Made by a program: the position numbers and the translations under genes. From positions 12,896,001 through 12,960,000 of the forward strand of contig CM060733.1 in the NCBI GenBank assembly GCA_030704615.1: a stretch of DNA of 64,000 nucleotides. Reading direction: 5' to 3'. The notes beneath the pieces were generated by a model that was given only the letters and a program-made list of their open reading frames with translations, ran no database searches and was not told where the DNA came from. Position 1 is the stretch's first letter; every line of letters starts with the position of its first letter. This document shows, in pieces, positions 1-11,517 of this stretch. The DNA is from Takakia lepidozioides. Its lineage: Eukaryota; Streptophyta; Takakiopsida; Takakiales; Takakiaceae.

Positions 1-402
1 GGTGGCCCCATCGCGTTTTTTCTTTTGGAGTTGGTTTTTACCAAAGCTCGGTGCTTGCCCTTACATGACAGGTGCGAGCCATTGCACGTTGATGTGCTTG
101 CAATTACATGCTCAGGCTTATTTATCAAAACCAAGACTACAAAAATGGACGGAGCTCTCATGGGAAAGGTCTTCCTCATTTGGATGCTTCTTTATGTTAC
201 CTTAGGAAACTGTGCAATGTTCAAGTCCGGAGTGAGGCATTTGTTTGCAGATAATGAACCGCCAATAGGGTTTAGCTTCCTTCCAATTTTGTGTGTCATT
301 GCAAAGAGGAAGAAAAAGAACCTAGACAATACACGCATTGGGATCATGTAGAAAGAAACGCTACGGCATTCTACACCTGAAATACAATGCAAGAAATATT
401 TA

Positions 403-540
403 ATGTTCTACAGAATGAGTTCCGAAGCTTTCAACAACTTAGTGGTAGAATTGACACCTTTCTTGCAATCTGGATGTCTTAATACTGTGAGGCCACAATT
501 AGAGATCAGAAAAAATGTGGCCATTGTAGCACGTACAGTG
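403..540 (+). pseudogene. PIF/Harbinger-type transposase fragment
   Basis: The frame starting at 403 reads FYRMSSEAFNNLVVELTPFL and continues to about EIRKNVAIVA. This resembles the segment of HARBI1/ALP1-like nucleases where an FRMS..F..L..EL block precedes a conserved R.....K.VAI motif. That family supplies the DDE nuclease of PIF/Harbinger DNA transposons. Homology stops after the VAIVA block, and the frame then runs into unrelated sequence. No DDE catalytic block is seen, so this is a short relic. The match rests on family memory, so confidence is moderate. Confidence 0.5.
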
Positions 541-2994
541 CGGCAGGTCCTGCGCAGGTCGCAGCAGCAGGTGCGAGACAACGCAACTCCGTTTTTATTG
601 GGTAAAACAGGATTTCTACTGCGCAAGATGAAAAAATAATTCACTTTACCTACAATTGGATTATGAATTGGAGTGAATCCAATCGGGATTCGTCAGGCAC
701 CGAATGGTTCAGAACGCCTACCTTGTAAATGCAGCACGCTCACGACAGGTGAAAGGAAGGCACAACACGGCATTGTGAAGGCGTCAGGTCACTAGGTATT
801 GATCACCAGGCCGTGATCTGTGTTGTGGATTTCATGAGCTCACGTTTTGTGGAAGCTTCAAGCACCTAACCTACTAATAACGATGGCAGCTACTTGCAGC
901 CTGTTTCTGCCGGTGCAGCCTTAGCGTGTGACGATGCTTTGACTACAGCGACAATCCATCCCCGCCGCAGAGCTATAATGAAGACTAGACAATGGGATAC
1001 TCGATGGAAAAATACAAAACTACGCGCTGCATTCACACGAATTCCATGCGAGGATGGGAGTGATGATGAGCACGCTGGAAGGGGGCCCTGGTGCCGACTG
1101 CCGACCTCCGTCACCAGCAAACTGTAAAGTGCAGCGCAGGTTGCGTGTAATCGCGGAGTAACTAATCTCTCCATCGTGGACCTTCATTGTGCCGTCGTCA
1201 TCATTCCATCTTAAAGAACTTTAGCTTTCCACATTCCAACAAGTTTGACCACTGATTCTTTCAACTGCGGACAGTGCGGAGTCCACCAGATGATATGTAG
1301 ATCCCTTATTGTGTCCCTGGCTACGTGGACCTCGTGCAATGATACTTCTCCAGCTCTGTTTCCATTTCGCATAGACTTGAGCGCCGACATGAGAAATTGG
1401 CTATGGAGCCCACAAAATCGTTTCTCGCCCCCCTCTCTACTGTGTTGCCAACTTCCCGCATGGACCCCTTGGGCCGGCTCCCGTGGTTGCCGTAACAACA
1501 AAAGTTGTGATGTGACAATCGATTGGAGTCTGGTACGTTTGAGGTAACTGGGTCGGTGCTTTACACAGTTCCCAGCTTCCGATACAGTAAGTAATGCACC
1601 TGAGTTCTCCATCTGTCTTTCACTGTTTGATTTCTGTTTTGTGGTGGGCTGTGAGTGGTTCTTCGCTTTGTCGTGTGGGTGGTGTGTGCTCCAATAAGCT
1701 GGGTCGTCGTTCCTTTATTTTACAAGTTGCCATAGATGATTGGAGTCCAGCCTGCTCCGTATCCACATCGAAAACTGCTATCCTCCGAGGCCCCACCAGT
1801 GACTACGTATTCCCACATACTTTTTAGTTGAGGATGATCGTGGACTTAACTTTCAGAAGATCTTAGAACACCCAGACATCATATTTGTTAAAATTATAGC
1901 AGTACAATAGCCGTACTGGGCATCGAACCCACAGCTATTTCTCGTTAGACCTGTGCCATCCAATCCATCTACCAAACACTACCCATACTATTGGCATCTA
2001 TCAATGTTATGTACTACATTTGGTAGAAAATGTGGTGACCTGGATCTTCCGCATGGACGGTAGAGGCAGGTGGATGGGGAGGGGGAATTCCATGTCCTGT
2101 CTTCACTCTTAGGGATATGTGCCCAATGGAAGGGCGGTACTTAGATTGCAAGAAGAGTCTCTCGAACCTGACGAAAGAGAAGGTGCCCCAAGAAGATGGC
2201 CGCTGTTGCCATACATAGCTGCGCTTTTTTGTCTTGGGTTTTTGGCGATTCAGCCATGGCGACCGTCGCACTCCGGGTCCCACAGGGGGAATTTCTTCAG
2301 GACTTGGGCCTCACCTGCGAAAAATCCAGCAGAGGCTTTGACTCAGGTTGGTGTTTTTGAATGCAGCACCTTCTAGGATTTGAGTTTAGAGAGATAGTAG
2401 GCAATCTCCTTTGTGGGTTTTATATTGAACAGATTTGGGTGTTTTGCACGAGAGCATAAGGTGCAAATTGCGATATTGTCGGTGGCTATGCAGGAGTTTC
2501 AATTAGAGAGAGGTGAGGGAGACAAGATTTTGGAAGGGTGGGAATGGAGACATTGAGGTTTTCCATTTTAATAGACGATATACTTACTAATTGAAGTTTG
2601 ACCTCACTAGGATATTTTCTCGGCTGCAATGATGAGCACAGCAGGTCCTTCATGCTATGGTTTTGAATCACGTTTCCTTGCACCCTCTGTCTCTCTTCCC
2701 CTCCCCTCTCTTTCTTTCAGGAGAATTGACAAAAGCAAGCAATATCACAGGATGGGGATCACAAAATGACAACAGAGCAGCAAGTGCACATTTTTGTTTG
2801 TACTGATGAGACCGACCTCCGGCCTCTCGCAGTTCTTATCAACTCCACCATCTCGAATGCCTTGTGTGTCCCCTACATATTTTCTCTTGTCAGAATCTGC
2901 TTGAAATGAAGACTCCTGCAATGTATCCGGTTTGTGCTCTGTGCTTGTAATGACTATTTGCACTTCGGCTCATTGAGCAGGGCACAGTGGGAGA
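541..2994. other. Intergenic stretch without a recognisable gene
   Basis: Short open frames occur on both strands, but none resembles a known protein, shows paired splice sites or has a convincing start context. The only structured item seen is a tRNA-like box A/box B pair at about 1918-1976 on the minus strand, listed separately. Confidence 0.5.
1915..1978 (-). repeat. tRNA-like SINE head (candidate)
   Basis: Read on the minus strand, the segment has a box A-like TGGTAGATGGATTGG and, about 40 nt downstream, a box B-like GGGTTCGATGCCC. This is the internal RNA polymerase III promoter layout of tRNA-derived SINEs. No clean acceptor stem or anticodon arm is apparent, so a functional tRNA gene is unlikely. 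Confidence 0.35.
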
Positions 2995-4250
2995 GAGAAT
3001 GTACTCATGAGACGTTGTTTGCTGAAGCCTTGTGGCCATAGACCCCACGTCCAGTTTGGAGAATACCTTTGTGAGGCGCTCGCTCCAGTAGTGGGACTTA
3101 CATTGGCATAAACAATTGGTTTGGGCATTCCAGATTTCGTCTCCAAATCCCTTCACACAAGCATCAATCTGCTGTGTGTGAGCTGCCCAGCAATTAGACC
3201 CCAACAGTGCCAGGGTTTAAGGCCCAGTCTTGATTTTGAAAGTTGGTGAACAGAGGTGCAGGGACTATGTTCTTGATCGTCCTGAAGACGGTCTCTCTTT
3301 GATTAGAATACCTGGGACATTATTCAGAAAATGGATATTATCTTCAGGCCGTCCACACAGTGGGCATTGACAATCTCCCTTTCCCCTCTACATCTGTTTA
3401 CTGTAGACTCCCCGCTCTGTGTTTAGATATCAGGCTAGTACTGAGGGTAGGTAGGACCTTAAGATCATCCTTAATGTCCTCACCCATGTCACAAACTGGA
3501 AAGAAGTTGAGGGAAGTTTTATTCCTAACTTCGTTTGTGTGGACACTTTGAGCCTCAAAGTCACCTTCATCTAGCAGGGTCAGTTCTTCCTGCCTAGTAT
3601 TCAGGTACTTGAAAATCTCCTCTTACCTTTTTCCTGCCACGACTTAGTTTGGGTAACAGGTCGGTCTTAATTTCATGAAATAGAGCCAATCATCTTAGGG
3701 TATCTGGTATTAGGCGTGTGATTCAACTGACCCCACATCTGACCTTGAACACATCACATTGGGAGAGAGCTCAAGGGTGGTGCACCAATCTTGCCCCGAA
3801 CAGTCACATTTGTTGTTCTACAGCACTTTGACATGCTCTCTTTTGAGCACCGACTGGTGAATGGAGTTGCCCTCCCACACAGCAGATGCAATCTCCAAGG
3901 TAAGCTAGTAACGTCGCTCAACGTTTTGACTAAAGTTTTAATCCCTCTGCAGTGGACAATTTTAGCAAGACCCGAAGCTTTGCTTTTAGCTTGTTTAAAC
4001 TACTTTTTGTATATTCCGATCCCAGTTACAACTGGAGGAGAACTCAACACCAAAATATGTGTTGGAAGGGAGCACAGCCCCACGTCCAGTTGTGATCCCC
4101 TCCTCCCTCCCCAGGGAGAGGTGAGAGGAGAGGTTACAACCTTGAGCTACACCTTGGTCAATGTGAAAGAAATTAGACTTCTGGCATTGACCATAACACA
4201 ACTTTTGGTGTTTGCATACACGTTGTGAACCATCCTCCACATCTTTCTCT
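2995..4250 (-). mobile_element. 5'-truncated LINE (non-LTR retrotransposon), copy A
   Basis: The minus strand is homologous over its length to the second LINE in this window (55264-55693 plus 58176-59045). That second copy carries a readable reverse-transcriptase segment (SGLETNVSKCAMVAF) and a downstream zinc-knuckle-like region. Shared blocks include the 3' terminal segment ending in ..TGAGTACATTCTCTC on the minus strand, the stretch near 3330-3500, and the block near 4015-4075. Copy A is full of stops and frameshifts and lacks the 5' half, so it is dead. Its 3' end is the same roughly 50-bp tail that recurs alone elsewhere in the window. Confidence 0.65.
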
Positions 4251-4493
4251 TGACACCAGAAGACCACAGATGAAGCCACATTCTGTCACACCATACCATG
4301 TCTTAAGCCGTTTTTTCAAGTATCCAAGTGGGTTTTCCTTCTTCAGTCCTTCCTGTCTGGCTTAGGGTAAAGATATTGTTGTTGCAGCCCCAATTTCTCT
4401 TGAAGCCCGCCTGACCTTCATCGAAAACACTTTTAGACTCCAAATTTACCTCGAGACGATGCTTATTATTCTATAAAACATGGGAGAGGGGGA

Positions 4494-4546
4494 GAGATTG
4501 TACTCATAAGACGTTGTTTGCCGTAGCCTTGTGGCCATTGACGGGG
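4494..4546 (-). repeat. Isolated LINE 3' tail
   Basis: On the plus strand this reads GTACTCATAAGACGTTGTTT followed by GCCGTAGCCTTGTGGCCATTG. It matches the extreme 3' end of the LINE family at 2995 and 55264 and sits next to (GA)n runs. It looks like a severely 5'-truncated insertion of about 50 bp. Confidence 0.6.
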
Positions 4547-5431
4547 GAGAGAGAGAGAGAAAGAGGAAGAAAGAAGAAACTCTATATCGTCCACGGGCAG
4601 GTCAAGGGCTTTTAAGATAGACAAAACAAGACAGAGAAGTGAGGCCCCCAACCCATCCACTAGAGAGGGAGAGAAATGAAATGAAATGAAATGGTGCTTT
4701 ATAACGTCCGCGGAAAGCTCATAGAGCTTATGGGAGAGAGAAAGGAACTTCATAACAAATTAGAAGCAAAAAGAGCTATTGGGACAGAAGAGAAAACGAG
4801 ACAAAAGAGAGGTAACGAGACAGAGGGGCATGTGGTTGATTTTGCAGGCATCCAGACCGGTTATATTTCCACTTGGTGATGCCACCTAGTCAACACATCA
4901 AAGGGTTATGTCTCAAAGCTTTTTTCCACAAAGCCAACGTTGAGCTGGCCGGTTACGACGAAAATGCATTTGGGTAAGAATTAGTCTTAAAAAATGCAAA
5001 CCTGCACACAAGGCATGGACATAGGAAGACAAGGACTCGAACCCTTGTACATTTCTTTGGGTGTGCTCCCTTCCTCCCCAGAGGGGTATAATCTTCACCT
5101 ATCACTCACATTCCAATTTGAGATCAGTTAGATTGAAGATCAATCTTGGAAATGAGGTGTTGTTGTCTGTGGGATTGGTGGTTTGGATAGCGGTGATAAT
5201 ATCAGCATGGTGACGGCATAGCATTCAACAGTTGATTAGAGATGTCTGATCTCTTCTAAAGAGTTGTTGTGTAGTCAAAAGAAATTAATGGGTACATGGA
5301 TGCTAAGAAGAGTAAAAATCCTCTATCCTTTGTTTGTGCTTGGGGGGGTGGGTCGGAGGGTGAGTTCATAAACTCTTGAGATGTACATGGACACATGGCC
5401 TGACATATAGATGGTTGGATGTAAGCAGCAA
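4547..5431. other. Intergenic: GA-rich microsatellite, then no recognised gene
   Basis: A GA/GAAA-rich low-complexity run occupies about 4547-4575 and 4665-4690. The rest shows no protein homology. The 5' exons of the GT8 pseudogene would be expected here but were not found. Confidence 0.4.
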
Positions 5432-6974
5432 CATAATAGACATGCACGAGGTGGAGGAGCACATCTTCTTCTGCAATGACAGCGGTGCACGCAAGGAGCT
5501 CACAAGCCCCTACAACTTCATACCGTTCTGTTTGCCTTGGATTTTACCAGGATATTGACCGCTTCATCTACCTTGACTCTGACATTGTGGTCAAGGTATG
5601 CCTTTCAAACTTTCAAACTTTCAATTTGCCATAATGTGAATTGGATGTCCAGATGTGGGGTCAGAGTTTATCTGAGGCATTGCCGCTGGGTATCAGAGGG
5701 TGAGGTTTGAGCTATAGTATCAAATCAGAATCTTATCTGTTTTGTAAGGCTGAGGGTCAACTTGAAATGGCAAGGAAGTCTGTAAATGATGTGAGGATCG
5801 CTAGAAATCTGGACTCCACTAAGCCAATTGACACGCATCCCCATCAACCTCTGTGAAAGAACGTTTTACATTTGGATAGCTCATTTATTGTCCATCACTT
5901 TATGTCCAAAAGCTATACCAGCCAATCTGCTGGTGCCATGAAGCATTCCCTGTCAGGGTGCTCTAATTGGGACCTTGTACAGTTTGGCCAGGTTCTAAGC
6001 CAAAAATCCCCTGCACACATGCCTGACACCAGTTGAGAGTATAACTGCATCAGCTACTGAAAGGCACGGCTCTTATGAGGGGCACATTGTGTGCTGTGTT
6101 TACGGGGCGATATTGAGGAGCTCTTTCACACGGACCTGGAAGGTTATGCTACAGCTGCAATTGAGGAGTGCTCCCAGAACATAGGAATCTACTTTGACTT
6201 TCAGAAACTTGAAGCAATCCAATTGAGAGAGGAGCCTCAAAAACCTTCTTGGATTCCAAGTGTGCCCTTCAACCCAGAGGCCTGCGTTTTTAACAGGGGG
6301 TGCTTGTTATAGATGCAAAGGAATGGATCACAGAGAAATTAACGGAGACAATCATGTGGTGGATGGATGAGTTCCGTGAGGCAGATGAAAGTATGTCACT
6401 GCTACTTCCAGTCTGAAGTACCGCACTTGGGAACATTTCAGTCTTTTGGCGTTTATACCGGTCCACAGAAGGCTTGTAGTGATGAGACCAAAGAAAGAGC
6501 TTTGCAGTTTTCTGACAGTTCCATACTGAGACTGGGAGGGGTATCAACCTTTTCTATTTGATGAACTGTCACCAGAATTTTGTGTTTTTCTGGATTTGCA
6601 GGGCTGGATTATCTCAGCCACCCTTTCTGCTTGCGCTCTATTGGAAACATAAAAAGCTGGATGGCACATGGAACGTGCGAGGGCTTGGACGCGACCACCT
6701 GAGTGATTTAGAGAGAGATTATATGGCCAAATTGTTTTCCAAAAGGTATGAGAGAAAGCCCTTCATAGCTCCCTTGGCTGATTCTGCAAAGATCCTGCAT
6801 TTCAATGGGAGATTCAAGCCTTGGAAGATGAATCAGACACAAGAACCTGCAGGGGAGGTTGTTTCTCTTTGTGGATGAAGAGGGCAAGAGTGTGCAAAGC
6901 TATGGTGGGAGTACCTCTCTCCAGCTGCAAATGAAGTTTTAAAGGCCACTTGCCAAGGGTGTGGCTGTAGTTAG
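5432..6974 (+). pseudogene. GT8-family glycosyltransferase, disrupted (three exons recognised)
   Basis: Glycosyltransferase family 8 includes the plant galacturonosyltransferase-like (GATL/GAUT) enzymes, which transfer sugars from UDP-sugars in the Golgi. Exon a (about 5432-5595) carries PYNFIPFCLPWIL and the metal/UDP-binding FIYLDSDIVVK and ends at a gt donor. Exon b (6106-6390) encodes GDIEELFHTDLEG, SWIPSVPFNPEACVFNRG and MWWMDEFREADE. Exon c (6602-6974) encodes GLSQPPFLLALYW, WNVRGLGRD, the family's C-terminal HFNGRFKPW and LWWEYLSPAANEVL. The frames do not join. There is one extra base between LPWILP and DIDRF near 5552. One G is missing in the G run after VFNR at about 6295-6300. An in-frame TGA lies at 6876-6878 before LWWEYL. 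The acceptor before exon b reads tttacggGGC, with no AG. The N-terminal part was not found. It is a pseudogene unless several of these are sequencing errors; two lie at short homopolymer-like sites. Confidence 0.85.
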
Positions 6975-8746
6975 AATAGGACAAGCCGTGGTTGTTTTCA
7001 TCAATTTGTTGGTCCTGCACCAGGCATGACTACGCAAAGCGTTGTGAGATCTTCATGTGACTTAACTTTCACAATGCCACTAGGTGTTTGTCACAGTGTC
7101 ATGATATGTGTTTGTTTGAAGTGGTCCGAATGGATGAGTAGGGTTGTGCATGGCATCCATGTGACATGTTGGACTTGTTTTAACTCCTCTCTGCTTCCAG
7201 CTTCTCTACCATTTGAGCATTTAACGGTTGGTGAAGGAAATGGCGAATGTTGATGTTGAGTTTGGAGGGCTTTGATCCAAAGCCATCCAATTTTCGCGGA
7301 ATAGATAAAGAACTGCTGTGTATTTAGCTTGGGACATCAATTTGTTAGTGGATGTTGGCCCAGACTACGGTGGGCTCTGTCATCAAAATTGAAGATGATG
7401 AGGATCCCATTGGACTAGCAGTGTGCTCAACCTCACTACATACAAAAGGTCTTTGCCTCACGCCTATCTTCTTTGAGCCTTCCTTGGGCCAATAACTTTT
7501 TGCTCTTCCCTTGTAGAGGTGAAATCAAGGCTTTTAAACATTCAAATGGCCAGTTAGATTTGAACATTTGATTTTTTGTAGGGCACTTCGCAACTTGTAC
7601 TAAATGGCTTGGGGTTTTTCACACCAGATGTTTTATCCAGTGTTGGGAGGTTCTTTGATTCAGTTACAAACTCCCAGAGGTTATCAAGAAGGTTATTTGG
7701 ATATATAACCGCGGTTCTAAGAAAAACAAAGGACCGGCAAAGGCTCATAACCGCCGGTTACGGTGTTTTGAAATAACCAGCCTGAATACTGTCAACGATC
7801 TGCCAAAGACCTGCCGTTAAAACCGCCTGTTCTTTGAGGTTCTTACAATTAAACGGGTACCGCCCTCAGGTCTAGGGTGAGCTCCCATAGAACACCCTCT
7901 ATGGCTTCTGGCTCTGAGTGATTTGAGGAAACAATTAGCTAATTTGGGGACCTTAAGTTCGGGTGGACCTAGCCTGTAGGGGGACCTCAGAGCATCCCCA
8001 CCAGGGGTACACCAAACAACCCTGCAAGGGTAACCTCCTGCAGCCTCCAACACGCCCCTCCCCCACCTGCAACCCCATCAAACTACCCTGCACATGGCTT
8101 TTTTCTGACGTGCCTTGCTCCGGAAGGACCACCTGGACAGATGCCGCCTTTCCCTCACGCCTAAATGCAGGGAGTCGTATTTTTTAGTCATTCCAGCAGG
8201 GCCTAGAGGGCCTGTATCCTGCACGAAAGTACGGCCGGGGGTGTGGGTACCAGGGCGGGGGGGCTCCTTTGCCGTTGCAGGGGCATTTAGGGGCCCCCAG
8301 TGGAGATGCTCTTACTCTCTTACGATCCCTGTGGCGTTTGCTTCCCAGAACGACCGAAAGTATGCCCCAAAATTGCCCTAAAAGACAAAGGCATAAACCT
8401 ATCAGTTTTCCCGCCCAAATTTCCTTTACTCTTTTTTGTTTTCTTTCCAGGGCTGACGCAACGTGGCAGCTTAACACTCGCCTAGGGGGAAAAATTAGGT
8501 TTGGTCAGTGTGGGCATGCCTCCAAGCTTATACATAAACCCTACATTGGCAAGTTGAAACACAGAATCAAAGAACCAAAAGAACTCTTTAAATGTCTGAG
8601 GTGCCTCCTGCAAAGTTCAGGATCTTCATAGCCATTGAGGGAAAATCCCTAATGAGAAACAAATATCTGGCCCGAATCTTGTAGTGGGCACTGCATGAGA
8701 GAAAGAGTGGGGTTGGAGGGATTGGTGTGGGGATTGCATATACTTG
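6975..8746. other. Intergenic with a hAT-like terminus and CCGGTT-rich DNA
   Basis: A hAT-like terminus CAGTGTTGGGAGGTT starts at 7638. CCGGTT/AACCGG-rich DNA follows at about 7705-7830, similar to the subterminal DNA of the complete element at 18481-19294. No partner end was found nearby. The remainder (7840-8746) has no recognised gene, although several short frames are open on both strands. Confidence 0.4.
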
Positions 8747-9925
8747 TGACTGTCTAGGGAAGTCCAAAAAGGCCTTGATGTGAAATGCATCGCAATTCAC
8801 TTGATCACCCCCTAAAAGTGCGCAATTCAATTGAACTAACCCTAATTTGCAATTCAATTGAATTGTCGGCACACAATTCAATTGAATTGCGAGTTGACAA
8901 CTCACAATTCAATTGAATTGCCAATTCGCAATTCATTTGAATTGCTGACTACAATTCAATTGAATTGTAATCTATAATTTTTTAACTTAATTTTTGTATA
9001 TAATATATAATATATATGTACATGTATATATTCAAATTATATTTATACACATATAAGAGTATAAGCTAAAAATACATGTTGCCCGTCTATTCTTGCTGGC
9101 CCTCTTTCTTGTGCCCTTGAGGAAATTGTGGAGTTGTGAAGCCACCCTCAACCTCAGCGAGAAAGGGAGAGCCAGAGACGGAGACAGATCAGCAGCTTCC
9201 TGTGATTCACTGGCAAAAGAAACATGGCTGGCTCCGAAAAACAGACAAAATCAAACCTGACAGTTGATGAAAGGCTTCCCCTGCATCACCATGTAGTCCC
9301 CTAACACTAGTATCTGGCCCAGGACAAAGAAAACAAAAAATATGTTCATCTTGAGAATTATCAAAAATTTCGATACCCTTACAAAGGTATCATGTTGAAG
9401 TTGGGATGTGTGTTCCATATAAGTTTAATATATCAAACTCTTACACGTTGATACTCTTACATTGGTATCATGTTTGGTATATGTACATCGCCATATATTG
9501 GCACCAACATCCACAAAGAGAGACAATCCCGCTTTTACAAGCGCTTCGTGACTTCCTCTCTCTCTCTCTCCCTCTCTCGCTCTCCCTTAGGCTTATCTTG
9601 GGCTCAAGCCTTACCACGGGCAAAGGATTGACAAACAGACAGCAAGAATAGACGGACAACATGTATTTTTAGCTTATACCTGTGTATATATGTATGTACA
9701 ATTTAAATATATATATATATATATATTGTATACAAAAATAAGTTAAAAATTATAGATTACAATTCAATTGAATTGTAGTCAGCAATTCAATTGAATTGCC
9801 AACTAGCGATTCAATTGAATTGCAAATTAGGGTTAGTTCAATTGAATTGCGCACTTTTAGGGGGTGATCAAGTGAATTGCGATGCATTTCACATCAAGGC
9901 CTTTTTGGAATTCCCTAGACTGTCA
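8747..9925. mobile_element. Large foldback element with palindromic subrepeats
   Basis: The left arm (8747-9098) and right arm (9638-9925) are inverted copies. The outer edges read gac.gtctaggga..tccaaaaaggcc in opposite orientation, and the inner edges share GCTAAAAATACATGTTG and CGTCTATTCTTGCTG. Both arms contain runs of the 16-bp perfect palindrome CAATTCAATTGAATTG: four perfect plus two imperfect copies on the left, two perfect plus two trimmed copies on the right. The arms differ in length mainly through gain or loss of these units. The 540-bp centre holds a (CT)n tract near 9553-9590 and no coding sequence. It is therefore non-autonomous. No clear target-site duplication was found. Confidence 0.85.
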
Positions 9926-11517
9926 TCATAGCATGGTAGCTTTCACCATCTTCATGGCAATTGAGTACACCGAGAATATAAGAACACAAGCCGTCAAATG
10001 TGAGAAAGAACTGTATGCATGCGAAGCAAATCCAAGAGTCTTATGGCGATGCATGTGGCTCGTAGGGAGCGAGAGAGACATTGGTCTTGCAGAGTTCCCT
10101 GTTGGCGGAAGCCAATGTCCCAGGACCTTGGGCCTACCGAGACATTGAGAGCCCCTAAGATTTTGCCAAGAAAAACAGGGGCATGAAGTAGTGCAATTTG
10201 ATCATATGTGGCTACAGCACAGCATAGAAATGGTTCTTGGGAGAAGAGTGACGTTACATAGTTTGGATGACGATATCTCGCTACTTCCCCTCAATGTCTG
10301 CCATGGTGAGCTAGAAAACAGAAGATAATAATAACTGAATGTCTGATGTTTTTCTGGTTTACAGAGTCACGAGCCAGTACATAGCCGAGAAATATGAGGG
10401 TCAAGGAACAGCCTGGAAGAAGCCCAGAAGAAAGAGGTATTGTGGATAGCTGAAGTTGAAAACCTAACCTACCGTCCTCCCTTAAGGAAGTGTTGCAGAG
10501 CAACTGGACGCTGGGATTCTCACAGGGAAGCCCAGCAAGGAAGAGATGTTAGCTGAGCAAGGTATTGGAAATATGTAATGACCACCCTACAGAATAAGGT
10601 TTTTGGCTGAAAAACTTTTCTGCTCGGTGAAAGATGGATACTGAGTTCTCATACGAAGTTCTCAGAGAACATTGATAGGACAAGGTCCTCTTGAAGCAAG
10701 AAGTTTGTAAAGCATGGTGGCTGGCAACCCTCTTCACGCCCATCATGAAGGAGCTTGAAGGTGAAACTGAACGAACAGCTGGCTACATTCCATATGTAAT
10801 GGGGCAATCTGCAAGTTGGAATGTAGTGTTTCAAACCTTAATTGAACTGTAGCTGCACATGCCAGGCAGTTATTCTGTTCCCTCTCTCTCTATCTAGTAT
10901 GTACCAAGTGTGACAGAAACCAAAGAGGGAGATCCCTACAAAATCTGAAACTACAAAAGGAACTCCATTGCACTTGAGAATGAAGCCCTCAGGTGTTTGA
11001 GTACCAGGGCTGGTCCAAGTCGGGCCCAAACTAGTCATGTAGTAGTACCACAGCCACCACAATCTGTTCCAAGTGTTGTGTTGAATGTTGGCTAGCATTG
11101 TGCTGAAGTCTTTGTAGTCTCTTCACATCAAGATGTCCAAGCAGTTTTTGAATATCTTGTAAGGTTCAACACTTACTACAACACCGTGCAGTTGTTCACC
11201 CAGTGTAAGAGCGAACTAGAGCATTGCGTGAAGAAAACAAAACCAAACTCGTTTGGTAATACATCCACACATTCACTTCTCTGTGTGCAATGAGAGATTG
11301 AGCTCTTGACAGCCAGTGGACCTGCCACCAACCATGGGTCTTCAGAATGAAGACATTTATTGATTGTCCAGGAGTATATTTGCTAAGATAAATTTGCCAG
11401 TGGGATCCCACTTGGGCCAATAACAAGTAATTTGGCAGACTGTCAGCATTCTATGTTAGTCCCACCGTTTTCAATTGGAAGGGATTCGTGTCAAAACTAT
11501 CCCCCATTTTGAAAATA
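9926..11517. other. Intergenic, no recognised gene
   Basis: The stretch between the foldback element and the 3' end of the signal peptidase gene holds only short open frames without recognisable motifs. Part of it must be the 3' untranslated region of the minus-strand gene that ends at 11518. Confidence 0.4.

Noticed and set aside
1915-1978. Functional tRNA gene
   Set aside because: Internal promoter boxes are present but there is no acceptor stem pairing and no credible anticodon arm.
8747-8760. 9-bp target-site duplication of the foldback element
   Set aside because: Flanks on the left (CATATACTTG) and right (TCATAGCATG) do not match convincingly.
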